Origin: a bacterium
GTDB lineage: Bacteria > Margulisbacteria > Marinamargulisbacteria > SXXA01
Length of the DNA: 10,890 nt
Assembly (NCBI GenBank): GCA_010027915.1
Contig: RGUG01000024.1
Span: 1 to 10,890, forward strand
Reading direction: 5' to 3'
Of the stretch, positions 1-7,579 are shown one piece after another. Numbering within the stretch: the first letter of the stretch is position 1; each line of letters begins with the position of its first letter. The translations under genes were made by a program, and so were the position numbers. Below the pieces are notes generated by a model. The model did no database searches, was not told the DNA's origin, and saw nothing but the letters and a program-made list of their open reading frames with translations.

Positions 1-760
1 CCATGATACTAAGAAGCATCTGATTGACCCCCAACATACACCCCAACGCCAGCGAAGACCGAAACAACCGCTTACTCGCCAGTACTTTTGATAAGGTGTC
101 ACGCAAATACCCACCGCTGATATAACGACCCCAATTAAATGGGGTTAATGAACCGGGTGAATGGGCCGGTAATCCCCACGATACCATCGTTTGGATCACG
201 GATAATCCCACCAAAACCGCCCCAATCCAATGAATCGAGGATAAAATCCCCGACATGGATGACACACCGGGACGCAACAGCCATTCAAATGCCACCGAAT
301 ATAACAAGGCACTGGTTAAGATCGACAAGACCATTGCCGTTTGAACATAGGCGTTGCCTTTTCCCAACCGATGGTCGCCTACCAATTCCTTTAAGTACCC
401 ATTGCGTGCCGGGGCATAAAACGTGGCTTGAAAGGAAAACAACAGCATCAACCCCATCACCCAAAACCATCCTTGGGCATAACTTACCCATGTGAACACC
501 GATAACGGTATCGTACTGGCCATGCCCCATTGCGTGATGCGATGTTTACCAAATCGATCGGCCAAAAAACCGCTGGGGGTAAAGGCTGCGATATACGGAA
601 TGATCAAGGCCAAATGAACCAATGCGGACAACAGCACCTGGGCATGACCATCATGGACCTTAAAAATAGCGTTTTGAAGCACTGTTTTATGGCCCAAATC
701 AATAAATGAATTGAGAAACACAATCGCAATTAAGGACCGGAACCCCCGAATGGATAACAT
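1..760 (-). CDS. MFS transporter, LplT/Aas-like N-terminal part (partial, cut by window edge)
   Basis: An open frame runs from an ATG at 760 to the left edge without a stop and gives 253 residues, so the 3' end lies outside. The protein is hydrophobic with several likely membrane segments (about residues 8-22, 42-60, 78-95, 97-115, 140-160 and 175-195). Residues 64-74, GFLADRFGKHR, are the MFS motif A in the loop after helix 2. Two blocks, FLNSFIDLGHK (15-25) and FYAPARNGYLKELV (114-127), match from memory the MFS part of lysophospholipid flippase LplT and of MFS-PlsC-AMP ligase (Aas-like) fusions, which return lysophospholipids to the inner leaflet and re-acylate them. Whether an acyltransferase is fused cannot be seen. 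The start lies 3 bases after the dapA stop with only a weak ribosome binding site, so it is probably translationally coupled. The MFS assignment is firm; the substrate is inferred. Confidence 0.85.
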   Translation of the reverse strand, partial: MLSIRGFRSLIAIVFLNSFIDLGHKTVLQNAIFKVHDGHAQVLLSALVHLALIIPYIAAFTPSGFLADRFGKHRITQWGMASTIPLSVFTWVSYAQGWFWVMGLMLLFSFQATFYAPARNGYLKELVGDHRLGKGNAYVQTAMVLSILTSALLYSVAFEWLLRPGVSSMSGILSSIHWIGAVLVGLSVIQTMVSWGLPAHSPGSLTPFNWGRYISGGYLRDTLSKVLASKRLFRSSLALGCMLGVNQMLLSIM

Positions 761-763
761 CGC

Positions 764-1636
764 TTACCCGATGGCTAGGGTGGCTAAGATGGCGTCTAGG
801 GTGGACCGGGTGGTGGCTTGAATGGGCACCAATGGCAACCGAGGGTCACCCACCTGATACCCCATTTTTTGTAGGACATATTTTAACGGGGTCGGATTCG
901 GTTCTATAAATAAGGCCTCAATCAAAGGGTGAATACGCTCATATTGTTGCGTTGCGTCCGCAGGGTGGCCCTGTAACATGGCGTCCACAATGGCACGAAT
1001 CTCACGGCCCACCACATGGGCGGCCACACTCACGACCCCCACGGCACCTTCGGCCATAAAGGGGATGATCATGCCATCGTCACCTGAATAAACCAAAAAA
1101 GAGGGGGGGGTAAGGGTGACCATTTGCTTTAATTGGGCGGTATCACCCGCCGCTTCTTTGAGTGCGACAATCGTGGGGATACTGGCCAACTTGGCCACCG
1201 TTTCGGGGAGCATATTCCGCCCTGTACGGGCCGGAATATTATACAACATCAAGGGCAACGAGGTGGCTTGGGCAATGGCACTAAAATGCGCAACCAGCCC
1301 TTCTTGGGAGGGACGGTTGTAATAGGGTACCACTTGCATGCTGCCATTCATGCCTCGTTTTTCAGCGGCACGGGTGGCCTCAATGGCGGTTTGGGTGCAA
1401 TTAGACCCAGAGCCGGCAATCAAACAGGCACGTGGAAACGTGCGCCGCATCACCGCAAACAGTTCATCTTCCTCTTGATGGGTTAAGGTGGGAGACTCAC
1501 CCGTGGTGCCACACACCACCAAGCCATCGGATCCGGTGTCCAGTAGGTGCTGGGCCAGTCGCAGGGCCTCGTCAAAGTGGATGCGATGGTCATCGGTAAA
1601 AGGGGTTACAATGGCGGTGATGAGTGATCCAAACAT
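764..1636 (-). CDS. dapA: 4-hydroxy-tetrahydrodipicolinate synthase
   Basis: This cytosolic TIM-barrel aldolase condenses pyruvate with aspartate semialdehyde, the first committed step towards diaminopimelate and lysine. The 290-residue length is normal for the family. Visible residues are the substrate loop GTTGESPTL (43-51, with T44 and T45), Y106 in VPYYNRP, Y132 in LYNIPARTG, R137, and the Schiff-base lysine K160 in ALKEAAGD. They line up with E. coli T44, Y107, Y133, R138 and K161, so the enzyme should be active. The ATG at 1636 is preceded by AAGGAGACACCCC, a strong ribosome binding site lying inside the end of rmuC. The gene overlaps rmuC by 31 bases and sits 3 bases before the MFS gene, so the three are probably co-transcribed. 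No regulatory element specific to dapA is visible. Confidence 0.97.
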   Translation of the reverse strand: MFGSLITAIVTPFTDDHRIHFDEALRLAQHLLDTGSDGLVVCGTTGESPTLTHQEEDELFAVMRRTFPRACLIAGSGSNCTQTAIEATRAAEKRGMNGSMQVVPYYNRPSQEGLVAHFSAIAQATSLPLMLYNIPARTGRNMLPETVAKLASIPTIVALKEAAGDTAQLKQMVTLTPPSFLVYSGDDGMIIPFMAEGAVGVVSVAAHVVGREIRAIVDAMLQGHPADATQQYERIHPLIEALFIEPNPTPLKYVLQKMGYQVGDPRLPLVPIQATTRSTLDAILATLAIG

Positions 1637-2814
1637 AATGGGGTGTCTCCTTGGGTATGTTGATGATTAACTGAACTGGACAGTTGGTCAAGGGTTCGAT
1701 GGATGCGTCGGGTTTTTCGGGTGGCATCATCCAGCGATGAGCCTGCTTCGGACAATTTTTTTTGTGCTTTTTCTAGCAGGCTCCCAAACACGGCAAATTC
1801 ACGTTGCAACAGGCCCACCGTTTGCCAGGCTTCGGCCGAACGTTCTTGAATAGCCAATGTTTTAAAGCCCAATTGCAAGCTCCCTATCAAGGCGGATAAG
1901 GTGCTAGGACCCGCCAACACAATCCTGTATTTGGTTTGTAAGGTATCCCCCATTCCGGGGCGTTGAAGCAGCTCTAAGTACATGCTTTCGATGGGAATAA
2001 AGAGAATGGCAAAATCAGTCGTTTGAGGCGGATTGATGTAAGATTGCATGCGGATGGCTTCGGTGATGACTTGTTTGTCTAGGGCATGCCTGGCGGTTTG
2101 TAACAAGACGGTATCACCGGTTTCATGTGCGTGTTGAATGCGTTGAAAGGGTTCAAGTGGAAATTTAGAGTCAATGGGCAAGTACAATGGCAGGTCTTGG
2201 GTGCCGGGTAGGCGGATGGCCAAGTCCACCACCCCCTGATCGCTAATCGGAACTTGTCGTGCATATTGGTGCGGGGCCATCACTTGGCTGACCAATTGGG
2301 TCAGTTGAACTTCACCCCATATTCCTCGTTGTTTGACATTGGTTAACACCCGTTTAATATCCCCTACTTGCTGGGCCAAGGCTTTCATTTCTCCCAATCC
2401 ACGGTGCATGTCGTCCAATCGGGTGGCCACATTATCGTATACACTGCCCAAGCGTTGGGCCATGTGATGGTCCAACTTTTCGGTGAGTATCTCCTGAATA
2501 TGCTGCAACACCGATTGGGTATGCTGGGTCAGGCCCAACCATTTTTGATCCGTCGATTCAGAAAAACGATGCCAGCGGGCATCACTCATATCCATTAAAC
2601 GGTTCATGTCGCCTACCAACTGACCATGGTGCTGGGAGATGGCATCCATTCGTTGCGACAACAGCCGCATTTCGGGATTCAGGGTTGTCCAGTGAGTCTG
2701 GAACCGGTTGGATAGACGGTGATCCATCTCTTCAAAATGCCGGTTCAGTCGCAACACCGTCATGAGGTAGCACAACCAACCACTGACCAGCAATAACAAC
2801 ATGCCCCCCACCAT
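1606..2814 (-). CDS. rmuC: RmuC family DNA recombination protein
   Basis: This is a 402-residue RmuC-family protein; in E. coli RmuC limits recombination at inverted repeats and is predicted to be nuclease-related. The order is an N-terminal membrane anchor (about residues 2-22), a long polar, probably coiled-coil stretch (about 25-165), then the conserved RmuC domain with LPIDSKFPLEPF (212-223), SYINPPQTTDFAILFIPIES (258-277), and GPSTLSALIGSLQLGFKTLAI followed by QERSAEAW (302-330), then a second helical stretch. The start is chosen at 2814 because GGGAG stands 6 bases upstream. An in-frame ATG at 2847 would add 11 residues but has no ribosome binding site. The frame stays open further upstream to 3033 only because it crosses the tRNA-His gene. 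It overlaps dapA at its 3' end. The precise activity is not known for the family. Confidence 0.93.
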   Translation of the reverse strand: MVGGMLLLLVSGWLCYLMTVLRLNRHFEEMDHRLSNRFQTHWTTLNPEMRLLSQRMDAISQHHGQLVGDMNRLMDMSDARWHRFSESTDQKWLGLTQHTQSVLQHIQEILTEKLDHHMAQRLGSVYDNVATRLDDMHRGLGEMKALAQQVGDIKRVLTNVKQRGIWGEVQLTQLVSQVMAPHQYARQVPISDQGVVDLAIRLPGTQDLPLYLPIDSKFPLEPFQRIQHAHETGDTVLLQTARHALDKQVITEAIRMQSYINPPQTTDFAILFIPIESMYLELLQRPGMGDTLQTKYRIVLAGPSTLSALIGSLQLGFKTLAIQERSAEAWQTVGLLQREFAVFGSLLEKAQKKLSEAGSSLDDATRKTRRIHRTLDQLSSSVNHQHTQGDTPLCLDHSSPPL

Positions 2815-2872
2815 GGCATACTCCCATACAGGATTCCCTGCTACCATAACCGAGACCGGTAAAAGGAAACAA

Positions 2873-2949
2873 TGGGGTGAACGATGGGATTTGAACCCAC
2901 GGCCACCAGAGCCACAATCTGGTGCTCTACCAACTGAGCTACGTCCACC
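2873..2949 (-). tRNA. tRNA-His (anticodon GTG)
   Basis: A complete cloverleaf can be folded. The acceptor stem is GTGGACG with CGTTCAC (one G-U pair), the D arm GCTC/GAGC, the anticodon stem CCAGA/TCTGG with loop TTGTGGC giving anticodon GTG, and the T arm GTGGG-TTCAAAT-CCCAT. The histidine identity element is present: an extra 5' G at 2949 faces the discriminator C73 at 2876. The terminal CCA (2875-2873) is encoded. The total of 77 bases is the expected size. It sits between the yihY-like gene and rmuC, all on the same strand; a TAGAAT box lies just upstream. Confidence 0.97.
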
Positions 2950-2959
2950 ATGTGGTGTG

Positions 2960-2965
2960 ATTCTA
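2960..2965 (-). promoter_or_regulatory. Possible -10 box for tRNA-His
   Basis: On the minus strand TAGAAT (5 of 6 to TATAAT) lies 10 bases before the first base of the tRNA, in a short AT-rich stretch within the 67-base gap after the yihY-like gene. This spacing suits a start a few bases before the mature 5' end. No convincing -35 hexamer is visible 16-18 bases upstream, so read-through from the upstream genes is an alternative. Confidence 0.35.
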
Positions 2966-3016
2966 AATGATGATTGAAATTGACGCCAGTCTTTTTTTGG
3001 CTGCGGCAAATGAGCA

Positions 3017-3883
3017 TCATGACGGCTTCCCATTCCCCGAGAGTCGATCCAGTTGGGCCAGTAGCCCTCCCCCCCATAAAATGAGGGAATGACACAGCCA
3101 AATCCATATCACACCGCCCAATACCCCAAAAAAGGCCCCATACAAATAGGCTGACACACTCAATAAGGCAATGTATTGTTCGAATACTTGCTTGATGACC
3201 CCAAAGCCCACCATGACAATCCCACACACTACCACGGTACTTCGTGGGTTTTTCACGGGTTGGGGATTAAAAAAATAGTAGATCAAAAACAACGCCATTC
3301 CCAACACGGCCATGCTAATCATCCCCAATCCCAATCGGATCACCCACCCAATGGACCATGCCCATTCATGCTGGATATAAGGGGATTGCATCAGGCGTTT
3401 TAATAGGTGAGAAAGTGTCGTTGACGTCCCATATACCCCCATTAAGCCCACCAATCCAAATGGAATGGCCCGCCATTGCATGCGAATTAATTCATTGAAC
3501 CGAAACGGGTAGACCTGAACCATGCGGGCCAACCCAACAGATAAGGCTCGAAACAAGCCAAAAGAAGACCAATACGCCAGCAACAAGCTGGTAATCCCCA
3601 CCACTTGAGGGGGGGTGCTAAGCAAGGTCAACAGGTGGTGGTTGTGGCTAAATCGAGAAGGAATAACCAGGCCGATGGGTGTCAATGGGATGTGTTCCAA
3701 GGGGACCCAGCGTCCAATAAGACCCAAAATAAACGTTAAGAAAGTTAAAAACGGAATCAAGGATACAATGGTGTAAAATGACACGGCACCGGCCAAAAAA
3801 AACCCATCCTGACGGATAAATTGCCCCCCAGCACGAATCATGGCCTGCAAAATGATGCGGGGTTTCGGCCATTTAGCCATCAC
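3017..3883 (-). CDS. yihY: YihY/virulence factor BrkB family membrane protein
   Basis: This is a 288-residue inner-membrane protein with about six membrane segments (roughly residues 33-55, 95-112, 140-158, 176-202, 215-240 and 246-272). Typical YihY/BrkB marks are FLAGAVSFYTIVSLIPFL (29-46, the family's A-LSFYTLLSL-P block) and the C-terminal AYLYGAFFGVLGGVIWIWLC (245-264), where homologues have a YG-LG-V-+LL-WLY block. The family was once called RNase BN by mistake; its biochemical role is unknown, and Bordetella BrkB has been linked to serum resistance. The start can be GTG at 3883 or the adjacent ATG at 3880, and neither has a clear ribosome binding site. It begins only 5 bases after the fabI stop, so translation is likely coupled to fabI. 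Family assignment is firm, function unknown. Confidence 0.9.
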   Translation of the reverse strand: MMAKWPKPRIILQAMIRAGGQFIRQDGFFLAGAVSFYTIVSLIPFLTFLTFILGLIGRWVPLEHIPLTPIGLVIPSRFSHNHHLLTLLSTPPQVVGITSLLLAYWSSFGLFRALSVGLARMVQVYPFRFNELIRMQWRAIPFGLVGLMGVYGTSTTLSHLLKRLMQSPYIQHEWAWSIGWVIRLGLGMISMAVLGMALFLIYYFFNPQPVKNPRSTVVVCGIVMVGFGVIKQVFEQYIALLSVSAYLYGAFFGVLGGVIWIWLCHSLILWGGGLLAQLDRLSGNGKPS

Positions 3884-3888
3884 GATGG

Positions 3889-4701
3889 CTAAGCTTGTGC
3901 CGGGTCGATACCCACAATTAATGCATCCATTTTAGATGTGGCAATTGAATGATAGCCCCCATCCACATGATGGGTTTCGCCCGTTACCCCACTGGATAAA
4001 TCGGAGCATAGATACAAGCCCGCACGTCCCACGTCCTCTAACGAGGTGTTGCGTTTCAGGGGGGCCCGGGCTTCGTTGATTTTTAGCAACACATCAAACC
4101 CTTTGATCCCTTTGGCGGCCAGTGTTTTAATCGGCCCTGCTGACAAGGCATTGACGCGCACACCCAATGGACCCATTTCGGCGGCTAAGTAGCGAACGGA
4201 TGCTTCCAGTGCAGCTTTGGCTACCCCCATGACATTGTAGTTAGGAACCGATTTTTCGGCCCCTAAATACGACAATGCCACGATAGACCCCCCAGGACCC
4301 ATGAGTGGCTTGGCATATTTGGCCATGGCCACCAATGAATAGGCACTCACACCCAAAGCAAGGTCCCATCCCTCTTTGGTGGTCTTTGAAAAATCGCCTT
4401 CTAAATCTTCGCGATTGGCAAATGCCACCGCATGAACCAAAAAATCAAGTCGTTGGGTTTTTTGGCCAATCGCCTCAAAAACAGCCGCCACTTGGGCATC
4501 ATCTTGAACATCACAGGGTAATACAAGGGTGCCACCCAGTTCGTGTGCCAGTGGCGTCACCCGGTCTTTCATGATGTCGCCGGCATAGGTGTACACAATA
4601 TCGGCACCCTCTCGTGCCAGCTCATTGGCGATGGCATACGCAATACCACGTTTGTTGCTGACGCCAAAAATAACGCCACATTTTCCGCTCATTAATCCCA
4701 T
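3889..4701 (-). CDS. fabI: Enoyl-[acyl-carrier-protein] reductase [NADH], FabI type
   Basis: FabI reduces trans-2-enoyl-ACP in the last step of each fatty-acid elongation cycle, in the cytosol as a tetramer. The 270-residue protein is a short-chain dehydrogenase of the FabI kind. It has a glycine-rich nucleotide-binding start VSNKRGIAYAIA (14-25), the catalytic set Y145, Y155 and K162 in SYLGAEKSVPNYNVMGVAKA (144-163) with the FabI Y-x6-K spacing, SAGPIKTLA (187-195), and HHVDGGYH (244-251). These match E. coli Y146, Y156 and K163. The ATG at 4701 follows AAAGGTG at suitable spacing; an ATG three codons later is a weaker choice. The tail after residue 252 (about 18 residues) is longer than I expect. 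It is followed 5 bases later by the yihY-like gene. Position 93 is alanine, common in other bacterial FabI proteins. Confidence 0.96.
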   Translation of the reverse strand: MGLMSGKCGVIFGVSNKRGIAYAIANELAREGADIVYTYAGDIMKDRVTPLAHELGGTLVLPCDVQDDAQVAAVFEAIGQKTQRLDFLVHAVAFANREDLEGDFSKTTKEGWDLALGVSAYSLVAMAKYAKPLMGPGGSIVALSYLGAEKSVPNYNVMGVAKAALEASVRYLAAEMGPLGVRVNALSAGPIKTLAAKGIKGFDVLLKINEARAPLKRNTSLEDVGRAGLYLCSDLSSGVTGETHHVDGGYHSIATSKMDALIVGIDPAQA

Positions 4702-4856
4702 GGGGTCACCTTTCTGTTGTCATTCTGTTGCCACGAAGCAAGGTGCTTCAGGGGGTATAGAATGGACGTTTAAGTATCAATTAACACGTTAGTTTACTGC
4801 GAGATGAAGGGGGCGTCTAGGTAAGTTGCGGGTCGTAGACCATCATTCAAGAACGT
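4702..4856 (-). promoter_or_regulatory. fabI upstream region with possible promoter and leader hairpin
   Basis: The 155-base gap between serC and fabI is the largest inside the minus-strand block, so fabI may have its own promoter. On the minus strand TTGATA and TATACC stand 15 bases apart, a short spacing that makes them only a weak promoter match. Between them and the fabI ribosome binding site lies a perfect 6-bp hairpin, GAAGCA-CCT-TGCTTC (4749-4735). It has no T-run, so it is not a terminator. I see no clear terminator after serC either. Confidence 0.3.
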
Positions 4857-5957
4857 TTAATGGGTGCCCCACTCTTCAATCAATTGAACCAATGCCGAAA
4901 CGGCGTCGTCGGTTTGGGCGTTGTATAATGAGGCCCGCAATCCGCCAGCCGATCGATGTCCCTTTAAGCCCACCATCCCCCGGCGATTGGCCTCGGCCAA
5001 AAAAGCGGATTCCACTGAGTCATCGCCCGTTTTGGATCGAAATACCACATTCATACTTGAACGGGCCGATGCATCGTTGGGGCATAAAAAGACAGGGCTA
5101 TTGTCAATGGCGTCGTATACCCGTTGGGCACGGGCGGTGGTGATGCCTTCAATGGCAGGTAAGCCACCCAGGGATAAGAGCCACTCACAGACCAATCCGA
5201 TCATGTAAATAGCAAATGTGGGGGGCGTGTTATACAACGACTGGTTTTCAGCGTGGGTACGGTATTGCAACATGGTCGGAACGTTGTGTGGGCATCGGGT
5301 CAGCAAGTCGTCGCGGATAATCACTACCGTAACCCCTGAAGGGCCAATGTTTTTTTGGGCTCCGGCATAAATCAGACCAAATTGAGACACATCAATCGGT
5401 CGCGACAAAATATCAGATGACATGTCGGCTACCAGAGGGGCGGACGTGACGGGGAACTGAGACCATTGGGTGCCATAAATGGTATTGTTAGAGGTGATAT
5501 GAACAAAGGGTGCGTCGGGATTAAAACCCACACCAGACAAATCAGGAAGGGCTGTAAATTGCTGGGATTCGCCAGAGGCGACCACCCTGACATCGGTGAC
5601 CCGTTTGATTTCGGTCATGGCTTTTTTCGACCACACCCCGGTGTGAATCAAGTCAACCGGTTGGGTGTTATGAACCAGATTCATGGGTACCATACTAAAC
5701 TGAAGAGAAGCACCCCCTTGTAAAAATAACACATGATAATGCGATGGGATCCCCATCAAGGTTCGCAACTGGGCTTCGGCACGGGCCAACACCGCCTCAA
5801 AGGGTTTGGATCGATGGCTAAGCTCCATCACACTCATGCCGGTGTCATTAAAATGACACAATTCTGATTGGGCTTTTTGTAAAACAGAAAGCGGCAAGAC
5901 GGCCGGGCCTGCATTAAAATTATGGGTACGGGTTGGGAATGATGGGGTCGTGGTCAT
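4857..5957 (-). CDS. serC: Phosphoserine aminotransferase
   Basis: SerC is a pyridoxal-phosphate enzyme (class V aminotransferase fold) that converts 3-phosphohydroxypyruvate and glutamate to phosphoserine in serine synthesis; it can also act in pyridoxine synthesis. At 366 residues it has the usual length. It opens with NFNAGPAVLP (13-22), then GMSVMELSHRS (40-50), FLQGGASLQF (78-87, phosphate binding), W109, HITSNNTIYGTQW (153-165), the PLP lysine K202 in AGAQKNIGPSG (198-208), NTPPTFAIY (243-251), and GLKGHRSAGGLRASLYNA (330-347) with substrate arginines R335 and R341. The ATG at 5957 follows AAAGGAG with good spacing. It starts 14 bases after the pyk stop, so the two are very likely co-transcribed. 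Nothing looks damaged. Confidence 0.97.
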   Translation of the reverse strand: MTTTPSFPTRTHNFNAGPAVLPLSVLQKAQSELCHFNDTGMSVMELSHRSKPFEAVLARAEAQLRTLMGIPSHYHVLFLQGGASLQFSMVPMNLVHNTQPVDLIHTGVWSKKAMTEIKRVTDVRVVASGESQQFTALPDLSGVGFNPDAPFVHITSNNTIYGTQWSQFPVTSAPLVADMSSDILSRPIDVSQFGLIYAGAQKNIGPSGVTVVIIRDDLLTRCPHNVPTMLQYRTHAENQSLYNTPPTFAIYMIGLVCEWLLSLGGLPAIEGITTARAQRVYDAIDNSPVFLCPNDASARSSMNVVFRSKTGDDSVESAFLAEANRRGMVGLKGHRSAGGLRASLYNAQTDDAVSALVQLIEEWGTH

Positions 5958-5971
5958 AGTGTCTCCTTTGT

Positions 5972-7429
5972 TTAGGCGGTTACAATCCGAATGGAATTAA
6001 TGCCATTGGACTGACCAATGGGAATACCTGCGGTTACCACCACGGTGTTACCTTTGCTTAAAAAACGATGCAAGATGGCCTGATGGATGGCCAGTGTGAT
6101 CATGTCAGTCCAACGATGAATGTCCTTGAATGCTTTGGGCATCATCATCGGAATCACCCCACGGTATAAGGCCATTCGTTGCAACACATCCGGGTCATCG
6201 GTGGGGGCAATGATGGGTAACATCGGATTGAGTTTGGACGCAATTAACGGGGTGTTGCCTGAACTGGTGAATGCCAAAATGACCGAGGCATTGTTTTCGT
6301 TGGCAATTTGATCCGCCGCCACACAAATCGAGGTGGCGGCACTATGCGACGCAAAGGGCGTCAGATGGGTTGCGTGGGTTTGCTTCATTTGGGCCATGTC
6401 TTGGTCAGTGGCCATGCAAATGGTGGCCATGGTTTCAATGACATTGACAGGGTCAATGCCCACCGCAGTTTCGGCTGATAACATGACCGCATCACATTGG
6501 TCATAGATGGCATTGGCAACATCGGATACTTCGGCACGGGTGGCGGTGCGACCATTGATCATGCTTTCTAACATTTGGGTGGCCACGATAACGGGTTTGA
6601 TGTGTCGGTTGGCCTCTCGAATGATCATTTTTTGGGCTTTTGGCACATTGGCAACCCCAATTTCAACCCCTAAATCACCCCGGGCCACCATGATGCCATC
6701 CGATGCTTCCACAATTCCTTGGATATGGTCCAGGGCCACTTTTCGTTCAATTTTAGAAATAATTTTAATGTCACGAAGGGCGCTTTTGCCCAATTCAGCC
6801 CGCAGTTCAAACACATCGTGGGGGCGGGAAACAAACGACAAGGCCACATAATCAACCCCGGCGACCATGCCCGCTTTGACATCGGCCAGGTCTTTATCGG
6901 TAAGGGATGACATGGACATCATGGTATTCGGTAAATTAACCCCTTTGTGATTGCTGACCACCCCACCCATCAACACCTCACAATGGGCGGATGTGCCGTC
7001 AGTGGTAAGCACCCTCAACTGAATTTTTCCGTCATCGATATAAAACACCTCATCTGGTTTAACATCCGTGGCAAAGTGGGGGTATGACACCCCTAACCAG
7101 GTTTCATGCCCCACCCCTGGCAAGGTGGATACATCGAGCCGGTCCCCTACGTGCAACGTGATTTTATTGTCTTTGACTTTGCCAATTCGAATTTTGGGGC
7201 CTTGTAAATCCAACATGACCCCCACCACCGCACCGGCGGACTCGGCGACAGAGCGGATATTGGCCACGGCTTCGATGATGCGTTGGGGATCGGTAAAATG
7301 CGAGGCATTCACACGGATCACATTGACCCCTGCCCGAATCATGCCATCTAATACAGATGATGAGTCTGATGCAGGACCGAGCGTGGCAATGATTTTGGTT
7401 CGTCGATTCAATTGGTGAATGATACTCAC
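5972..7429 (-). CDS. pyk: Pyruvate kinase
   Basis: Pyruvate kinase transfers phosphate from phosphoenolpyruvate to ADP in the last step of glycolysis. The GTG at 7429 is preferred because AAAGGAG lies 8 bases upstream and residue 10 begins the family's RRTKIIATLGPAS start; an upstream in-frame ATG at 7537 would add 36 unconserved residues. The product has 485 residues. Visible are R39, N41 and S43 of the ATP/PEP site (VIRVNASH), DLQGPKIRIG (74-83), KGVNLP (162-167), the catalytic K226 and metal ligand E228 in IISKIE, RGDLGVEI (250-257, metal ligand D252) and TRAEVSDVANAI, with a C-terminal regulatory-type domain after about 345. K79 replaces the glutamate typical of potassium-dependent enzymes, so potassium independence is inferred. 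serC follows after 14 bases. Confidence 0.97.
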   Translation of the reverse strand: MSIIHQLNRRTKIIATLGPASDSSSVLDGMIRAGVNVIRVNASHFTDPQRIIEAVANIRSVAESAGAVVGVMLDLQGPKIRIGKVKDNKITLHVGDRLDVSTLPGVGHETWLGVSYPHFATDVKPDEVFYIDDGKIQLRVLTTDGTSAHCEVLMGGVVSNHKGVNLPNTMMSMSSLTDKDLADVKAGMVAGVDYVALSFVSRPHDVFELRAELGKSALRDIKIISKIERKVALDHIQGIVEASDGIMVARGDLGVEIGVANVPKAQKMIIREANRHIKPVIVATQMLESMINGRTATRAEVSDVANAIYDQCDAVMLSAETAVGIDPVNVIETMATICMATDQDMAQMKQTHATHLTPFASHSAATSICVAADQIANENNASVILAFTSSGNTPLIASKLNPMLPIIAPTDDPDVLQRMALYRGVIPMMMPKAFKDIHRWTDMITLAIHQAILHRFLSKGNTVVVTAGIPIGQSNGINSIRIVTA

Positions 7430-7500
7430 GTGGGATACTCCTTTTTTTCGAATGGGATTACTGTAGTGTGAAATAACTGATTTGTCATGGGGAAGATCAT

Positions 7501-7545
7501 CAAGCCAACGATGGGGGGCTTGGCCTTTTGGTGTCATATAATGAC
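7501..7545. promoter_or_regulatory. Two short dyads in the pyk leader
   Basis: Upstream of the pyk GTG lie CAAGCC-N10-GGCTTG (7501-7522, 6-bp stem, 10-base loop) and GTCAT-ATA-ATGAC (7533-7545, 5-bp arms, 3-base spacer). The second could be an operator or could contain an AT-rich -10 element. Neither is followed by a T-run in the direction of pyk. The inverted repeats are seen directly; any regulatory role is a guess. Confidence 0.3.
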
Positions 7546-7573
7546 CCCACTCTCCATGATACCACTCATGTCG

Positions 7574-7579
7574 ATTATA
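7574..7579 (-). promoter_or_regulatory. Possible -10 box upstream of pyk
   Basis: A perfect TATAAT on the minus strand would put transcription start near 7567, giving pyk an untranslated leader of about 140 bases that contains both leader dyads. No good -35 hexamer is found 16-18 bases further upstream (the region is G-rich), so the match may be chance. Confidence 0.3.

Noticed and set aside
2976..3005. T/A-run near 2992 as a terminator after the yihY-like gene
   Set aside because: Only a 3-bp stem can be formed around the A-run on the minus strand, too weak for an intrinsic terminator.
2815..3033. N-terminal extension of the rmuC frame
   Set aside because: It reads through the tRNA-His gene and the end of the yihY-like gene; the residues are a tRNA translation, and a better start with GGGAG exists at 2814.
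4420..4430. Alanine at FabI position 93, where E. coli glycine changes give triclosan or diazaborine resistance
   Set aside because: Alanine is the normal residue at this site in many susceptible FabI proteins such as that of S. aureus, so no resistance can be claimed.
4735..4749. GAAGCA-CCT-TGCTTC hairpin as a terminator for serC or an attenuator for fabI
   Set aside because: There is no T-run after it and no alternative pairing or leader peptide is visible; it is noted only as a leader hairpin.
7430..7537. ATG start at 7537 for pyruvate kinase
   Set aside because: The extra 36 residues are unlike the family, while the GTG at 7429 has AAAGGAG 8 bases upstream and begins at the usual family start.
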